From positions 2,232,001-2,296,000 of the forward strand of contig JANATG010000002.1 in the NCBI GenBank assembly GCA_029449235.1: DNA of 64,000 nt. Reading direction: 5' to 3'. Both the position numbers and the translations under genes were made by a program. This stretch comes from Linnemannia schmuckeri (Eukaryota > Mortierellomycota > Mortierellomycetes > Mortierellales > Mortierellaceae). Below the pieces are notes generated by a model, which had not been told where the DNA came from, did not search any database, and saw only the letters and a program-made list of their open reading frames with translations. The first letter of the stretch is position 1; each line of letters starts with the position of its first letter. Below are positions 43,862 through 57,800 of the stretch, piece by piece.

Positions 43862-45484
43862 TTACTCAGACTTTGAGTGGTGGTCGTCACCGTAGACGGG
43901 CACAGAGGGGTTCTTCTTCTGGGCCTCGACCTCACCACCAAACTCGACGATGGCAACACGCATCAAGCTGAGCAAGTTGCGGGCAGCGTTGCTGTGGTCG
44001 TACATGCCTCCGTTAAAGGCAGCGGTCATGTCCTTGCCAATACCCATCTTGATGTACTTCTCGCCACCAGGGTGCTCGTTCATGAACTCGGCCACATCAT
44101 AGACAACACCCTCCAAAAGGATCCACTTCTTGTTGTCGTTCTTGCAGGCGTGCTGGTAATCCTCAAAGCTCAAGACTGGGAGGTCAGCAATGGGGGTTCC
44201 CCACTGGAGCTTAGTCTTCTTCTCGAGGACCTTCTTCTCGATCATCTGGAGCTGGCCCTTGCGGACCTCGTTCTCAGGGAAGGTCTTGAGATGGGAGGCA
44301 AGGCCAAAGAAGGCGCAGATGGCGATGACCCACTTGGTAGGGTCGTACTGGTAGAAGCGAATGGCGTTGCGGTAATCCTGAGGGAATTGGTGGTGGAAGT
44401 TGTGGTAGCCCTCTCCGAGAGTCATGAAGGCGGTAATGAAATGGTCGCGGGGAGAGTGACGGTCATCGAAGGGACCCTCACCGAGCCAGTGGGCGAGCGA
44501 GTTGACACAGAAGGTGGCGTGGTGCACAAAGACAAGACGCAAGATAGCAGCATAGAAGTAACCTCCGCGCCAGTCACCCCATCCAAGACCAGCGACCAAG
44601 GTTGGGAAGATGATACCCATGAAGAGAACGAGGGGGAGGTAGTGCTTGTGCTGCCACTGGACGAGCTTGTTCTTGTTGAGGTCATCGACGTCGGCATGGC
44701 CAATCTTCCAGCCGGGGCGCTTGATCAACATCCAGCCGATGTGAGAGAAAAAGAGACCGCGGTGGGCAGAGTAAGGGTCCTTCTCGGTGTCGGTCCAGCG
44801 GTGGTGGGCGCGGTGGCCGCGGGACCACCACTTGATGGAACCCTCGACGGCTCCTGCGCCGAGGAGGGCGAGAGCGAAGCTCATGGCGGGTCCTGCACTG
44901 TATGCGCGATGTGCCCAGAGACGATGGTATCCTGTTTTTTGTTGTTTTTGATGGCGTTAATTGTTGTGGTTGTCGATTCGGGTGGGTTGATGGATTGTAA
45001 TTGTTTTTGTGCGGATATGAAAAAAGATAGGGATATAGGTTAGCGGATTGTTTATGGCAAAATAAAATTATCTAATCAGATATTGACAAATGGGAATGGA
45101 CCACCCCAACAATTAAATGCGGCCCTGCTCACAATATCCACTCCGCACGAACAACAAAGAAAAAAAAAATCCTCGAAAACCAGCTTTGCCCAAAGAATTA
45201 AAAGAGAACTTGCCTGCAGTGATACCAAGACCGGTAGCATAGTAATAAATAATCGACCAGATAAGCGTCTTTGTCTGGATCTCAGTTGTCAAAAGACCAT
45301 AAAGAGCGATCAAAGGAGTGAGGCCAAGACCAAAGACGTGCTTGTAGTCGAGGTACTTCCAGATGTTGGTGATGGTGATCTTCTCGGGGAAGAGAGGAGG
45401 AAGCTCGTCGTGCTCGAGGGGCTGGCGACGAGTCTCAGTTTGTGTGGCGGGGACCACGAATGTAGGGGGAAGAGGGGTGGCCAT
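43862..45484 (-). CDS. OLE1: Delta-9 stearoyl-CoA desaturase with C-terminal cytochrome b5 domain
   Basis: Exon 1 is 45484-45214 and exon 2 is 44931-43862, giving 446 aa. The 282-nt intron starts GC (G|GCAAGT), a GC-AG intron. The enzyme inserts the first double bond into palmitoyl- or stearoyl-CoA in the endoplasmic reticulum membrane. Three histidine boxes bind the di-iron centre: HRLWAH (residues 93-98), HRAHH (130-134) and HNFHH (267-271). Hydrophobic stretches lie before the first box and between the second and third. The C-terminal cytochrome b5 domain supplies electrons and shows the heme motif HPGG (His about 377). Layout and length are those of fungal Ole1 proteins, and the sequence is what I would expect from Mortierella. 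The leader is strongly pyrimidine-rich on the coding strand. Confidence 0.97.
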
Positions 45485-47045
45485 CTTTTGTAGGTGTGAT
45501 CGTTAAAGTTTTTGTCGATGATGGGTGTATTCGTATCCTGTGAGTAAAAGGTGATCCGAGTGAACAGAAGGAGAAAAGAAGGAGGGGTATGAAGAGTAGG
45601 GAAGAGGAGAGAGGAGTGAGGAGTGAAGGGATGAAGAGAAAAGAGAGAGAGAAAGGTAAAGGAAAACAAAAGGAGAAGAAGGACGAAGCGACTCTTTATA
45701 TATTGTCGATGATGTTTTTGTTGAGTAAAAAATCGTTGGGCGAACAATGAGTGAACTATGATATGATAGTGAGTTGAAGTGGTCTGTGGTAGTTATTGTT
45801 TGTGATCCCTGTGCCAAGGGTTTTTCTGTTGTTCAGTTCGGACCTCCGGAGATCGGATATCAGCGATAGTGATTTGAGGGTAGTCCACAGGCAAAGTACC
45901 CCACGGTTCAAGCAGCGCAAGGACAAGTAAGACAGTGGAGAAGTTGCAGCAGAGCAGCAAAAGCAGTGTCTCAGTACAAGCAGAGGCATAGGGAGCACAG
46001 AGTACAGAAATAGGGTTAGTAGTTTGATTGCCCAGTGGACAAGTGCAGCAGCCAGAAAAGGGATTGAAGCTGACAAGTTGATTTCGATTGCTGCTCCACC
46101 CCACAGAAATGCGATACGTGTGCTATTCCCATGTAAAGATTACATTTTAGTAATATGAATTATTTGGAGTGACAAATCGGGAATCCCTCACTCTGGCCGT
46201 TGGACTATTTTGATCTTTTCTTTGTCAAGGTTCATATCATCATCCCCATCCATACCCTTCATCCACACACGCCTTGTGTACCGTACACAAACACACAATC
46301 CACATTGATATCCTTCCGCCTGCATTTGCATATCTACCCCCCTCTCCCACACGAAAGGGACACACCTGTCCACTCTTATACTCAAAGAGCCTTTGTACAC
46401 ACCAGCAAGGAGAGCACAGTTGGGCTTGGCAGCCTAAAGTATTTTCTACTGACCAACAATCAACGCTCCTTCCTTCTTTTATCCTTGTCTCATTGTCAGA
46501 ATAGATCCAGTCCTCTCCCTTCCTCATGCGCATACTGTAAAAACTGTCACTTCTCTTCTTTATCCATTCCTTCTTCGACCAGCATGTGAAGGGATCGACA
46601 CCTTTTCCTTTCCCCATTGGTATTTTTAAAAGTAAACATGAAACAAAAAAGAAATAACAAACACTTTATCCGACCAACTTGCTGGGACCTTTGGTGTTGA
46701 GACTACTTGTCCGCAATAGATCGGTCATGTCAACGGTCAATTACTCACCGTCTTCACAAGAGCAAGCAAGGTCCCCTCTTTCACCTAATGTTTAGTTGAT
46801 TCATCCACACCTTTCTCGCCTTCGTATGGGCTGTTCCTTCACCTTCCTTGGGGCTTATATGCAAGTCATGCGCCGAGGTTGATTAGATTTCATCACAAAA
46901 AAGCGGTCTTACTGTTTGGTGCTGGCACATTTTTTTCCCCACAGTGGGAATAAAGACAGAGAGGGGAATGGGGAGCCGCATTCCTTTTTCGACCTTGCAC
47001 CCAGACCGAACCCACCGTCGTTCATCGTCAACAACCCTGTCCAGC
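45485..47045. other. Divergent intergenic region
   Basis: Lies between the minus-strand desaturase and the plus-strand poly(A) polymerase and should hold both promoters. The desaturase side is pyrimidine-rich on its own coding strand. No gene was recognised. Confidence 0.55.
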
Positions 47046-50000
47046 ATGACCCATCGCAAGGACAGGAAAAAAGCAGCTCCCAACGCCGAAGCTAAGAAAC
47101 TCGACTATGTAGACCTCGGCCGCGACATAGTCTCCGACGCCGAGGACAATAACAAAAACACAATCGCGATTCTTACAAAAAAGATGCGGCAGCAAGGACA
47201 TGCTAGTCGAGGTCTCCCCGCATTACCACCAACATTACCGACAGCAGGAAGAGCCCGAATGCGTTCGCGGGATCAAGCAAATCAAGTCGTTGCACAGCAC
47301 AGCGCAAAGGAAAAGCAGGCCGCCGCTCCGCAAGAACAACAATACAGCCTCAAGCGGAAACGAGAAGAATGGGGCGACTTTGAGGCTTTCGGTAATAACA
47401 GTGACAACGAAGACCAACATCCGCATCGAACTCAAGGGCAGGACCAGGAAGAACACGAGCACCCCTGGATGCGACATGACTACTCTCAGCAATTAACGGC
47501 CATTGAGATGTTTACGCAGGAGATCAAGGACTATGCCGACTACCTAAAGCCCACGCACGAGGAACACTCGATCAGGACGTACGTTTTCAAGGCGGTGGAG
47601 GAGTTTGTCACTGGTCTGTGGAGCGAGGCTAAGGTGCATGTATATGGCTCCTTTAACACTCAGCTTTATCTTCCTGGAAGGTAAACTACACCTGTCTTGT
47701 AGTGATACGCACCACTCGCAATCAAGCAGCAACAACGCAACAGCTCAAAGAAACATTATGTTAACAAAAATTCTTACCTACTGTTTATTAATTAATAAGT
47801 GATATGGATATCGTGATCGCGATGGATACTGCGAAAACAGGCGTACTGAGGACGCTGGCAAACAAAATTAGGTCTACAGGATTCGGCGTCCAAGTCGAAG
47901 CCATCTTACAAACTAAGGTGCCGATCGTCAAATTTCAAGAGCGGCGGACAGGAATTCATGTGGACATCTCCCTCAACCAGCTGGACGGATTCAAGACAGG
48001 AGGTGTTGTTCAGCAGTTCCTGAAGCAGATGCCCGTCCTCCAACCCATGACCATGCTGATTAAGCAATTCCTGAAGAGCAAACCAGTCGTAAGTGCAAAC
48101 AATCTTGCCAGTTGAGCATGATAATGCCTTCTCTTGTGTCCGCATGCTCAAGGGATAAAAACGTATTAAATTTCGCTCCTTTTACAATTTATTCACCGTA
48201 GAGCTTCTGCGAAGTCCACCAAGGTGGCCTCGGTTCTTTCTCGGTAACGCTGCTGGCGATGAGTTTTTTGCAGATGCATCCTTTGGTCCAGGCTCGCAAG
48301 ATCGATCCCCTCTCAAATCTCGGCGTGTTAGTCATCGAGTTTTTCGAGTTGTACGGTCTCTGCTTCAACTACAACACCGTCAGCATATCAGTTACACAAG
48401 GAGGATCATACATCCACAAGGGAGGCGACAGTTCGCAGAACGAGCGGTTTGGTCTCACTCTCATCAACCCAGTAGCGAGCCAGAACGTAGCCAAGGGGAC
48501 CCGCAACATGTCTATGATTAGAGCCTCCTTTGTTCTTGCTTTCCAGGAGTTAACGTCCGCTATCCGCAAGCGGCAGGACGAACTCGATCGCTACCCTCGA
48601 CCAGCTCAGGAGCAGTCAGCAACCTTTATTTCTTCCAAGGTCATCAGGCACCAGCAATCGATGATCGACAAAGTGTTTCGGTTGCCGAGTCACATGGAGA
48701 TGAACAGGAGCGCGATCTCCGCTATCTACCACGGAAGGCACTTCCAACAAAAGTTTGGCGAGGTGGCGCGGGAACTGGGACAGGTCCACGACGACCAATA
48801 TATGTCGCTGGTTGGGGATGAGCGTGGATCGGACAAAGCGGCTGTTGATGCTTTACTTCAAGCCTTTCGACGCCATTTTCCTCAAAACACCGGCCTCACG
48901 ACCATCAAGGAGTTTGCTGCGTCATTCAAGCGAGAGCTGGTGCACGAGGCAACATCTCTGGAACCATCGAGGCCGTTGTTGAGCGAGGCAGAGTATAAGT
49001 CCTTCATCGCGGAGATCACCAAGTACAGAAAAGCCTTATCGGGAGCGAAGAAGGAATCTTTGTCGTCAAGGAAGTCCAAGAAAAGATCAGTCACGGACAA
49101 GACAGTCAAATTGGTGACAGCTGAGACGGTGGAGAATTGGCAAGCACTGATCGCCAAGCTGCAAGAGACGATCCAGGAGGACCAGCTGCAGACTGTGGCC
49201 CTTGTGATGAAAGAGGCGGCCAAACAGGAGCAAGACGAGAATAAAGAGACAAAGACCACGCAGAAGGGAACCATCGCCGCCGCGCAACAGCAGGATGTTG
49301 GCAGCTTGGAGTCGCAAGCCTCTCGCCTTCAAGATATCTCTCAGCGGGTCATGGAAATATTCGACGCCATGGACCCAAACGACACTTTGCAGTTGACCGC
49401 GTTCTTACCGTATTACTCAGAGCTAATGGAGCAGCAAGCCCAGTTTGGTGTACGTCAGGTCGAGCACCAAGAGGGTATCCTGCTGAGTTCGGAGGATCGG
49501 GATCAATTGATGGAGTGGTCAAACTCTGCTGTGTCGGATCGCCTGCGATCAATGGACCCAATTAAAATGGCCAAGCTAGAGGAGGCGTTGCCTTTGTTGA
49601 ACGGTCGCTCCAAAGACAATCAGGAACAAGGGCAAGGAATAACGACTTCAATGGCGATTGGGAGCAGCAACGGATTCTCACAGTCCAATGCGGTTCTCGG
49701 CGTTTACCAGGCTCAAGAATCGGACGAGGAGCATGACTACTTTGAGCAGGACGAGTCTGAGGATGGTGAGGATGAGCCATCAGACAAGTACTTTGAAGAC
49801 ATGATGCGGGAGGCCCAAGAGGAATACGGTACTACCGATGAAGATGGTGACAACCAGGATAACGAGTCTACCTCGTCGTCGAGTATTAGGGCCCACCAAG
49901 ACCCTCAGAACATCCGCTCGGGCAGCGATTCGATCCAGCTTTCGCAGCTCTACAGTTCTCCCAAGGATGATTATGGTGTTGACATTTCTATCGGTGGTAG

Positions 50001-50049
50001 TAACTCGTCTCGCCATGAACAACTCGAGAAGATGCGTAAGCGAGGGTAA
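47046..50049 (+). CDS. Non-canonical poly(A) RNA polymerase (Trf4/Cid14 type)
   Basis: Exons 47046-47680, 47800-48088 and 48202-50049, giving 923 aa. The ATG at 47046 (MTHRKDRKK) is preferred; an in-frame ATG at 46968 would add 26 residues. The nucleotidyltransferase core has the GSFNTQLYLPGSDMD signature with metal-binding Asp at about 213 and 215, and the third Asp in GIHVDISLN (about 267). The PAP-associated domain follows (GGLGSFSVTLLAMSFLQ, FFELYGLCFNY, GGSYIHKG). Proteins of this type add short A tails to aberrant nuclear RNAs as part of TRAMP and feed them to the exosome. The charged, acidic C-terminal half (SDEEHDYFEQDESEDGEDE) is longer than in yeast Trf4 and looks disordered. Confidence 0.93.
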
Positions 50050-50840
50050 GAAAGAGTATGGGTACCTTTTCGGTTTTCTTGCACTCCCGGATCCAGCACA
50101 CTACCACTAAACAAAAAAAAAAAAAAAAAAAAAAAAACAAAAAAAGCACAATTGCACAGGATCCCTTTATTCCAGATGAGCAATCCCACATGCTTATCGA
50201 TGTACTACCATAGCCTTTCATTTCTCATTGTATTTCTATTTTTTTCTTTTCATTCTTTTCTCTGCAAAAATAAAAAAGACGACCTATGCAGTGCAAATCG
50301 CAAGAGCGGAGATAACTTGCAAATTGGCCAATCGACAGATGAATTGCTCATGCTTATTAGACCCCGGACTCTGGCATTCGTATGTGGTGGTTATCTAAAA
50401 AGGAGATAAAGCAGGACGTGTGTTGCGGGGATGGTGACGGTGTCTGTTCAGACCGTTGAGTTCACATGGGTTGAAGGCAGCTTGAACGGAGGACGGGTGT
50501 AAATTGAGCCAGGGAGAACAGCCACTTTCCCCATAGAGCAGATGATGTCCTAAGTGAATTTTGTAGGATGATCTCATAAGTGGTCGCAGCGCGAGCCAAA
50601 TCATATTTAAGTAGCCCTGGTCACCCTTATTTTTTCACATACTGCACACTCACACACTACCCTTTCTTTCTTTCTTTTCCATTCTTCCCCTTTCTTCATT
50701 CACTCGTTTACATTCCCACACTCGTTCACTCATTCATTCGCACACACAGACACACAGACACACATTCTCCTCTCTTTACACATTTCTTAGATTCCCTTCC
50801 CTCTCTACGTTTTCTTTTTACCCTCTCACTTAAACACAAA
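50050..50840. other. Intergenic; A tract and leader of the acyl-CoA synthetase
   Basis: A long A tract just after 50112 and a pyrimidine- and CACACA-rich leader before 50841. No gene seen. Confidence 0.55.
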
Positions 50841-53800
50841 ATGCAACCTATTGTCAACGGCAAATACGCGGTCGAGTACGATGAGGTCGACCATATCTAC
50901 CGCAGCGTCATGGCCACAGGCGGGCTCCTCAAGAAGCCTATGCCTCCTTGCTATGACATCAAGGGCGGCTCGATGGCCCATCTCTTTGAATTCATGGCCG
51001 ACAAGTACGAAGACAAGGATGCTATGGGCTGGCGCGATGTGATCAAGGTAAAAAACCGGTGGTCTGTTTCTCGAAACATGTATATTGAATAACCTTTGTG
51101 ATGTTGATAAAAAAAAGAGAGAGCGTGGTTCGGGCTTCTGTTTGTGCTTGTTTTGCCAGAGGGATCGATGCTGCTGTGTGTATCCCTTGCTCTTCAAGCA
51201 ACAACCAACGAGTTCATGGCGGTCATGATGCTGTTCATTATCTGTTTGTTTTTCCCCACGGCCACTTCCACCAATGATGCGTCTCCCCGCATTGTTCTTT
51301 AACATCGTTGTTGTCATAATTCCCCTTTAGCTCATCCCCTTCTTTCTTTTTCTTCTTCATTGTTGATTGTTGGGTCAAATTTTACTATTATACAGATTCA
51401 TAAAGTCGAAAAGCAGGCTGTCAACCCAGGTGATAAGCCCAAGACATGGATCACGTACGAGCTCTCGGACTACAGCTGGATGTCGTACCGCAGAGCCAAG
51501 ACCTATGCCGACCGTGTCGGTCTGGGCATTAAAAACCTTGGTGTCAACAAGGGCGACTTTGTCATGATCTTTGCAAGCACTTGGTAATTTCTTTTGTTTT
51601 CTCGCTTTGTTGTTCCTTGCTTGTTCAATTCCTGATCGAGAAGGAAGAGATGGTCGATTGCTTGAATTGGATGCGAGAGTCCAACTGGATCTTGATGACT
51701 GAGTTGTCATATATGCTGACGGTTCCTCTGGCTTTCTCTCTCTTTCTCAACTCTTTGATATATGTCTTGCTTGCGTTACTTTCACATGCGCCGGATAATA
51801 ATAGCCCGGAATGGTTCCTTACGGCTCACGGTAAGGGTTCATTTGATGGCTCACCAATATTATTATCGCGCGTTATCTTTGGTTAATATGGAGCACTGGG
51901 AGCAAACAACGCAAGGTGTCACCAGGATGACATAAGACCGATCACAGGAGAATGCAGTCATTCTAATGTCTCCAGAAAGATTATGCAGATGGGCATGTGG
52001 TCATCAGGAGGAAAGGGCACCCTGGTTGGATACACATGAAGATGGACAGGAAGAGGGGGAACAAAGAACGGGACAATCCTACATTGCTGAGTTGGGAATC
52101 ATTGAAATGTTATGATAAATCTGAATACCCACAATGTTCACAAGGGAAAAAGTGAACCTGGTTGGACCTCATTCTTTACTCCGACAATGACAACCAACTC
52201 ACTCGCTATGTCATCTCTCCTTCATATCCCGCCCCCTCCCTTCCATAGGATGCTTCTCGCAGTCAATCACCATCGTCACAGCATACGACTCCATGGATGA
52301 AAAGTCGATTCAGTTCATCCTGGACCAGTCTCAGCCAAAGGCCATCTTTGCCGACTCGTCCACTCTCCCCGTCGTCGCCAAGCTGATGCAGAAGGGCAAC
52401 ACCGGCATCAAGGCTGTCATCTACACTGGTCAGGACTGGGAGGTAGCTGACAACATCAAGAAGCTCGAGGGTGTCAAGGACCGCGGCTTTGAGTTGGTCC
52501 ATATCGATGAGCTCAAGCGGAACAAGGGTGCTGATGCCCCTGGCAAGGGAAAGGCGAAGTCTGATGGAGATGATACAGAGGTCGAAGGAGAGGCTGGCAA
52601 GATTGAGACTGTCTACCCCGAGACCGACGATGTTGCTTGTATTATGTACACCTCTGGATCGACTGGTACACCAAAGGGAGCTCAATTGACTCACGGGAAC
52701 TTGATGTCGGCAATTGGAAGTGCCGCGGCAATGGAGGGCGACCTTTTGAACAAGGACGAGGATATCATCATCTCATACTTGCCCTTGGCCCACGTTCTCG
52801 AGTTTGTCATTTCCCACTTCGTCGTCTCCATGGTACGTCCTTGCCTCCTTGTCTCTTTGTATCACAATCACATTGGCTTTCAACACGCAGCGGATCTCCT
52901 CTGACTCGACTGCTTATGCAATTACTTTTTTTTAATAGGGGTGCCGTCTTGGATTCGCTCGTGCCAGGACATTGATGGATGATGCTGTGGCTCCTACTGC
53001 TGGTAGTGGTCGTGCTAAAGGTCTTGGAGACCTAAAGGCCCTTCGTCCCACCTTGATGGGTAAGTCGATTCTCTCTGGCTGCGTGTTGACGACGTTCAAA
53101 TGCCTTCTTTTGATTGTTGTGCAACCATCGCTCTTGCTGAGACGATGATGACATTTGTTTGCAGTGACGTCTTCGCTGGTTGGTGAACCTTAATGAAGTC
53201 AAACATCTTACCTCTATCTTCCTCCTTTTTTCCATGTGTATTCTTAGCTGGAGTACCTACGATCTGGGAACGTATCCGTAAGGGAATGCTGGCTGAGGTG
53301 AACAAGCAGTCATTCCCTGTTAGGACGCTCTTCTTTGCTGCACTCAACACCAAGTGGGCAATCGTCCAAGCGACTGGATCCGAGAACTTTGTCACCAACA
53401 TGATTGACAATGTTGTCTTTGCGAAGGCCAGGGAGTTGGTCGGTGGACGTCTTCGTCTGACGCTGACTGGAGGTGCTGGTATCAGTGACGAGACGCACCG
53501 ATTTTTGAGCATGGTGATGTGCTATGTCATCTCAGGATATGGTCTGACGGAGGTTTGTGGTGTTGCTGCTGTTACGATGCCTCGTATGGGACACCGTCTC
53601 CGCACTGTCGGTCCACCTGTAAGTTTGTTTTTCCGGGTTCAATTAATCTTGTTGTCGATTTGATGCTCTTTATCTGCGTCACTTGACTGACACTATTCTT
53701 TCTCGCCTTTGATGAATAGGCGCCTGGTTTGGAGTTGAAGTTGGTGAATGTGCCTGACACCGAGTACACTGGCGATAATGGATCGGGCGAGATCTGGTTC

Positions 53801-54295
53801 CGTGGTCCAGCAGTGATGAAGGGCTACTTCAAGCTGGAGGATGAGACCAAGAAGGTGATGACTGGCGACGGTTGGTTCAAGACAGGCGATATTGGAACTG
53901 TGAATCCCGACGGTACGATCTCGATCAAGGACCGTGTCAAGAACCTGGTCAAGTTGTCGCACGGAGAGTATGTTGCGTTGGAGAAGTGCGAGGCCGTGTA
54001 CAGAGATGCCAAGGAGATCAAGAGCATCTGCATTGTGGCCGATAACGGATGTCCGGTCCTGTTGGCTGTTGTTGAGCCTAGTCACCATGGTGCGACAGAC
54101 AAGGAGATCTTGGAGGTGTTGAAGAACCAGGCCAAGACGGCTGGGCTGTCCAAGTCTGAGACTATTCAGGGCGTGATTGTGGACGATAATGACTGGACGA
54201 CGAATGGGTTTATGACCTCGAGCAGCAAGGTCAAGAGACGAGATGTGCGCAAGGCCCACGACAAGGAGATTACAGAGATGTGGAAGAAGTTTTAA
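50841..54295 (+). CDS. Long-chain fatty-acid-CoA ligase (acyl-CoA synthetase), seven exons
   Basis: Exons 50841-51047, 51396-51583, 51805-51830 (26 nt), 52249-52832, 52939-53059, 53248-53618 and 53720-54295, giving 690 aa in one frame. The enzyme activates long-chain fatty acids to acyl-CoA through an acyl-adenylate. AMP-binding motifs are YTSGSTGTPKG (about residues 274-284), the SYLPLAHVLE block, YGLTE in exon 6 and DGWFKTGDIG with KDRVKNLVKLSHGEYV in exon 7. This order is diagnostic of eukaryotic long-chain synthetases, and the length fits. The 26-nt exon encodes PEWFLTAH and restores a block conserved in the family. The insert between exons 2 and 4 holds no other coding sequence. No signal peptide; probably associated with lipid droplets, ER or peroxisome. 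Confidence 0.94.
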
Positions 54296-54827
54296 TATGC
54301 TGGTCGTTAATTGGGGCTTGGGGAGAGTAGCATCGTTTTCATTATTATTATGAAAGTGTAAATACATGATGTTCATTCAATTGAGGCAACTTTAGGATGA
54401 TATCCCCTGAGCATTCATTTCTGGCTGTTGGATCGAAGAAGAGGAAGGAAAGGAGACTGTCGATTGGACAAGTGCTCGATTCGTCCAAAGTCGAAGATAG
54501 TATGAATTGAATGATAGGACCAGTCTCTGCTGTTAGCTGTCTCTCTTTCTCTGTTCTACGCTTAGCACTTTCCTCCCTTCTTTTCTTCTTCCCTCCCGTC
54601 ATCCTCATCACTCTCCTCTCTCTTTCTCCTACGTCCTCTCTCTCTTTCTCTCTTATACTTTCATCTCTTCAGGAACAGGGCAAGACAACGGCAACGACAA
54701 CGACTACAGCCCTCTCGCCAACACTAATACCTCTCTTCCCCCTTTCCTTTCTCCTCCTTCACTACCGCCACTGTTGACCCCGCGCCTACTTCCAACTCAC
54801 ATTCCCTTACAAACTATACAATTACCG
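54296..54827. other. Intergenic; pyrimidine-rich leader of the kinase
   Basis: Strongly CT-rich from about 54540 to 54780. Apart from the leader nothing was recognised. Confidence 0.55.
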
Positions 54828-57800
54828 ATGAACGCAGTTGGTCTTCACATGCCCCCTGCTCCTCAGGGGACAATTCTCCCAGGGACGACCATCCAGCTGG
54901 GAAGGTTCACCGTCGTCATCGACAGGTACATCGCCGAAGGCGGGTTTGCCCACGTCTACGTCGGTTCCATTCTCAACAACGGCGCCATCGTCAGCGGCTT
55001 TCCTGTCGTTATCAAACGGATCGCCGTTGCTGACAAGGAGCGACTTGCAGTTGTCAACTCGGAGATTGAGACTATGGTAATGCATTGGCGGCTACGAGCG
55101 GCGAGTGGATGGGATTGGATATGTTGGTGTCTTTGCTGTTTTGAATTGACAACTTTTCGTTACTTGTAATGATCATCATCATTGTTGTGTGAGTCGAAGT
55201 GGGAGTTTGGTCAGACTTCACTTTTCCATGGTTGAAAACTAACATGCTCCTTTCTGTTCAACTGTACCTTCATTCACACTCTTTTCTTTTGCTGGCGAAT
55301 AGAAACGTCTTGGGAAGCACAAGAATATTGTCGAGTACATGGATTCGTGCATGGGCAAGCTGGAGCATGGAGGATATGAGGTCCTTATCCTCATGGAGTA
55401 CTGTGGAGGTAAAAAACAGGAAGTATTTTAAGTCATACAGCTACTGCCACCGTCATGAATTGTTTGTCTTCGTTGCTTCCTTTGTGCGTCGAGTCAAGAG
55501 AAGTTCTTTTTTTGTCGCCTGCCTCGATTTTGCTCAACTGACATGACCTCAATTGGTCAACCCCCTTCTTCTATCTGTATTTCTCTGCGCCCAGGTGGAC
55601 CGGTCATTGATCTGATGAATAGGAGACTGCAACACCGTTTGACCGAGCCAGAGATCCTCAAGATTTTCTCGAATGTTTGCGAGGTAAAGGCCACAAGTCT
55701 ATTATTTAATTAGAGCGACGACCAACAACAATGCGGAAACAGAACCGACAATACTAGGACACAAGGACTGGGAGAAGGGCAGAAGAAGGATGGGACATGC
55801 AAGTAATCCGTTGGTATAATTGCAATTTTCTTTCTTCGCTCTTTCTCTCTCCCTCTGTCTCTCTCCCCACAACCAACGGAAGGATAACAGCCATATCCTG
55901 CAAGAAACAGGACAGAGATGAGAAAAAAGCAGGAAATGCAGGATGCTGCTGCGTGCATCGTGAGGTTGCAATTGAACGATGAGAGCCAAAAAAGAGCCAG
56001 CTCACCCCCCAGGACAGCGATACTTGAATGGTCAGGATGCACGCTTTCACGACGAACAAAAGAGAAAGTCTCTTCAAGGCGAACAGGAGTTGGCGGAAAT
56101 ACTTTGTGGATACAAATGACATATGAACAAAAGTGTTGAGCTGAACCCCAGGTTTCTCTTTTCTCACACGCATGGTCCTTTTTTTTCAATTATTTTTAGG
56201 CTGTGGCGTATCTTCACTACTGTGAACCACCTATTCTTCATCGGGACATCAAGGTCGAAAACATTCTTCTCTCCAACAACGACTACAAGCTGTGTGATTT
56301 CGGATCGGCTACCACTAACATTCTCCGAGGCGATAATATACCCAGGAACGTCAAGGACATCCAGTTACTCGAGGAAGAGATCAACAACCACACCACCCTC
56401 CAATACCGTGCTCCTGAGATGCTGGATCTTTATATGCGCAAGGGCATCGACGAGAAGATCGGTATGTTGCCACATCTTATTAGCATCGCTGATTGCACCC
56501 TTGTTGCCATCACTTGTTGTTTTTTTGTTGATGTTGTAAAGATATTTGACGGATACGTTGCAATTGCTCTCAAAATGACGCATATAGATATTTGGGCTTT
56601 GGGAGTGCTTCTGTACAAGCTGTGCTACTACACAACGCCATTCGAGGAACAAGGTCAATTGGCCATTTTGAATGCTCGGTACACCATCCCCGACCACCCA
56701 GTCTTTTCGCCAGCACTCATCGGTCTCTTCCGTAAGTTGTTTTTTTGTCGTGGCAAGACGTGATTACAAGGAGGAAGTTGTACATTGATGGCAGTGTTAC
56801 CTTGTCACAAGAATATTTTGGACTGACAGAAAGGCTCCTTCGTTGCTCTCAACTGCACGTTCACATTTAGAATCGATGCTCAAGGAGGACCCCAGGCAAC
56901 GACCCAACATCTACCAGGTCATGAAGATGACATCTACCTTGCGCGGGCTACCCTGTCCCATACAAAACGTAAGGTGTCTCCATATCTTGGTGTCGCTGTT
57001 AGATACTAAATGCCCGTGTGGATGACTACTAACAGCAAATTGCATATCGACCTACGCCTTGTTTAGAAATACCCCGACACAACTTTGGCACCGTCAGCAC
57101 CCGAGACAAGTGCGACTGCCAACATTCTTAGCCATCAGGCTGTTGTGCGACCCATGGATGTTCTTCCCTCCATTGAGCCCATGCGCCGTGGTCGTCCCAC
57201 ACGGTCACCTGCTCCCACTACCCCAGCAATGACATCCAACAGCAATTACACAAGCGCTTTCCCAGCGACTACAACCTCCCAAACTAACGATTTCAGTGCA
57301 GGATTTGATGACTCTTTTGGACAGTTTACACAGTCCGACCCAGCATCTCAGTTCTCAAAGATCCCTCCTACCGGTGACGCATTCGATTTTGGTGGCTCGT
57401 CATCATCACCCACCAACAGCAGCAGCACTCAGGCCAAGCATTCGACGTTTGATTTCCAGTCTGCCAACGGTGCTAATGGCACCGATGAATTTGGATTTGA
57501 TCTGCCTTCACCTTCCAGCGACCTTCTTCACTCAGAACCTCAGCCTGTCACTAACCGCTTTAAGATGCCAGCGCAGCTGTCAGGAAACAACCAAGGATTC
57601 GCTGCTCCCACTCCTTCTAATGCTGCACCAAAGGTCAAGTCAACGGCCAACGACTTGTTTTTCGGATCGTCTGCTGGTATCAAGTTTGAGAATACGGATT
57701 CAGGGTCTCCTGATTCATCAACGTCGTTCAGCAGTACTCAGCCTACGACTGTCGGACTTTCGTCGCCACCTTCCAACACTAGTTCGTCTGGGATGTCCAT

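Noticed and set aside
43877..45043. 388-aa open frame on the plus strand, opposite the desaturase
   Set aside because: It is the antisense shadow of the desaturase exon 2; long antisense frames are common opposite biased codon usage, and the sense product is unmistakable.
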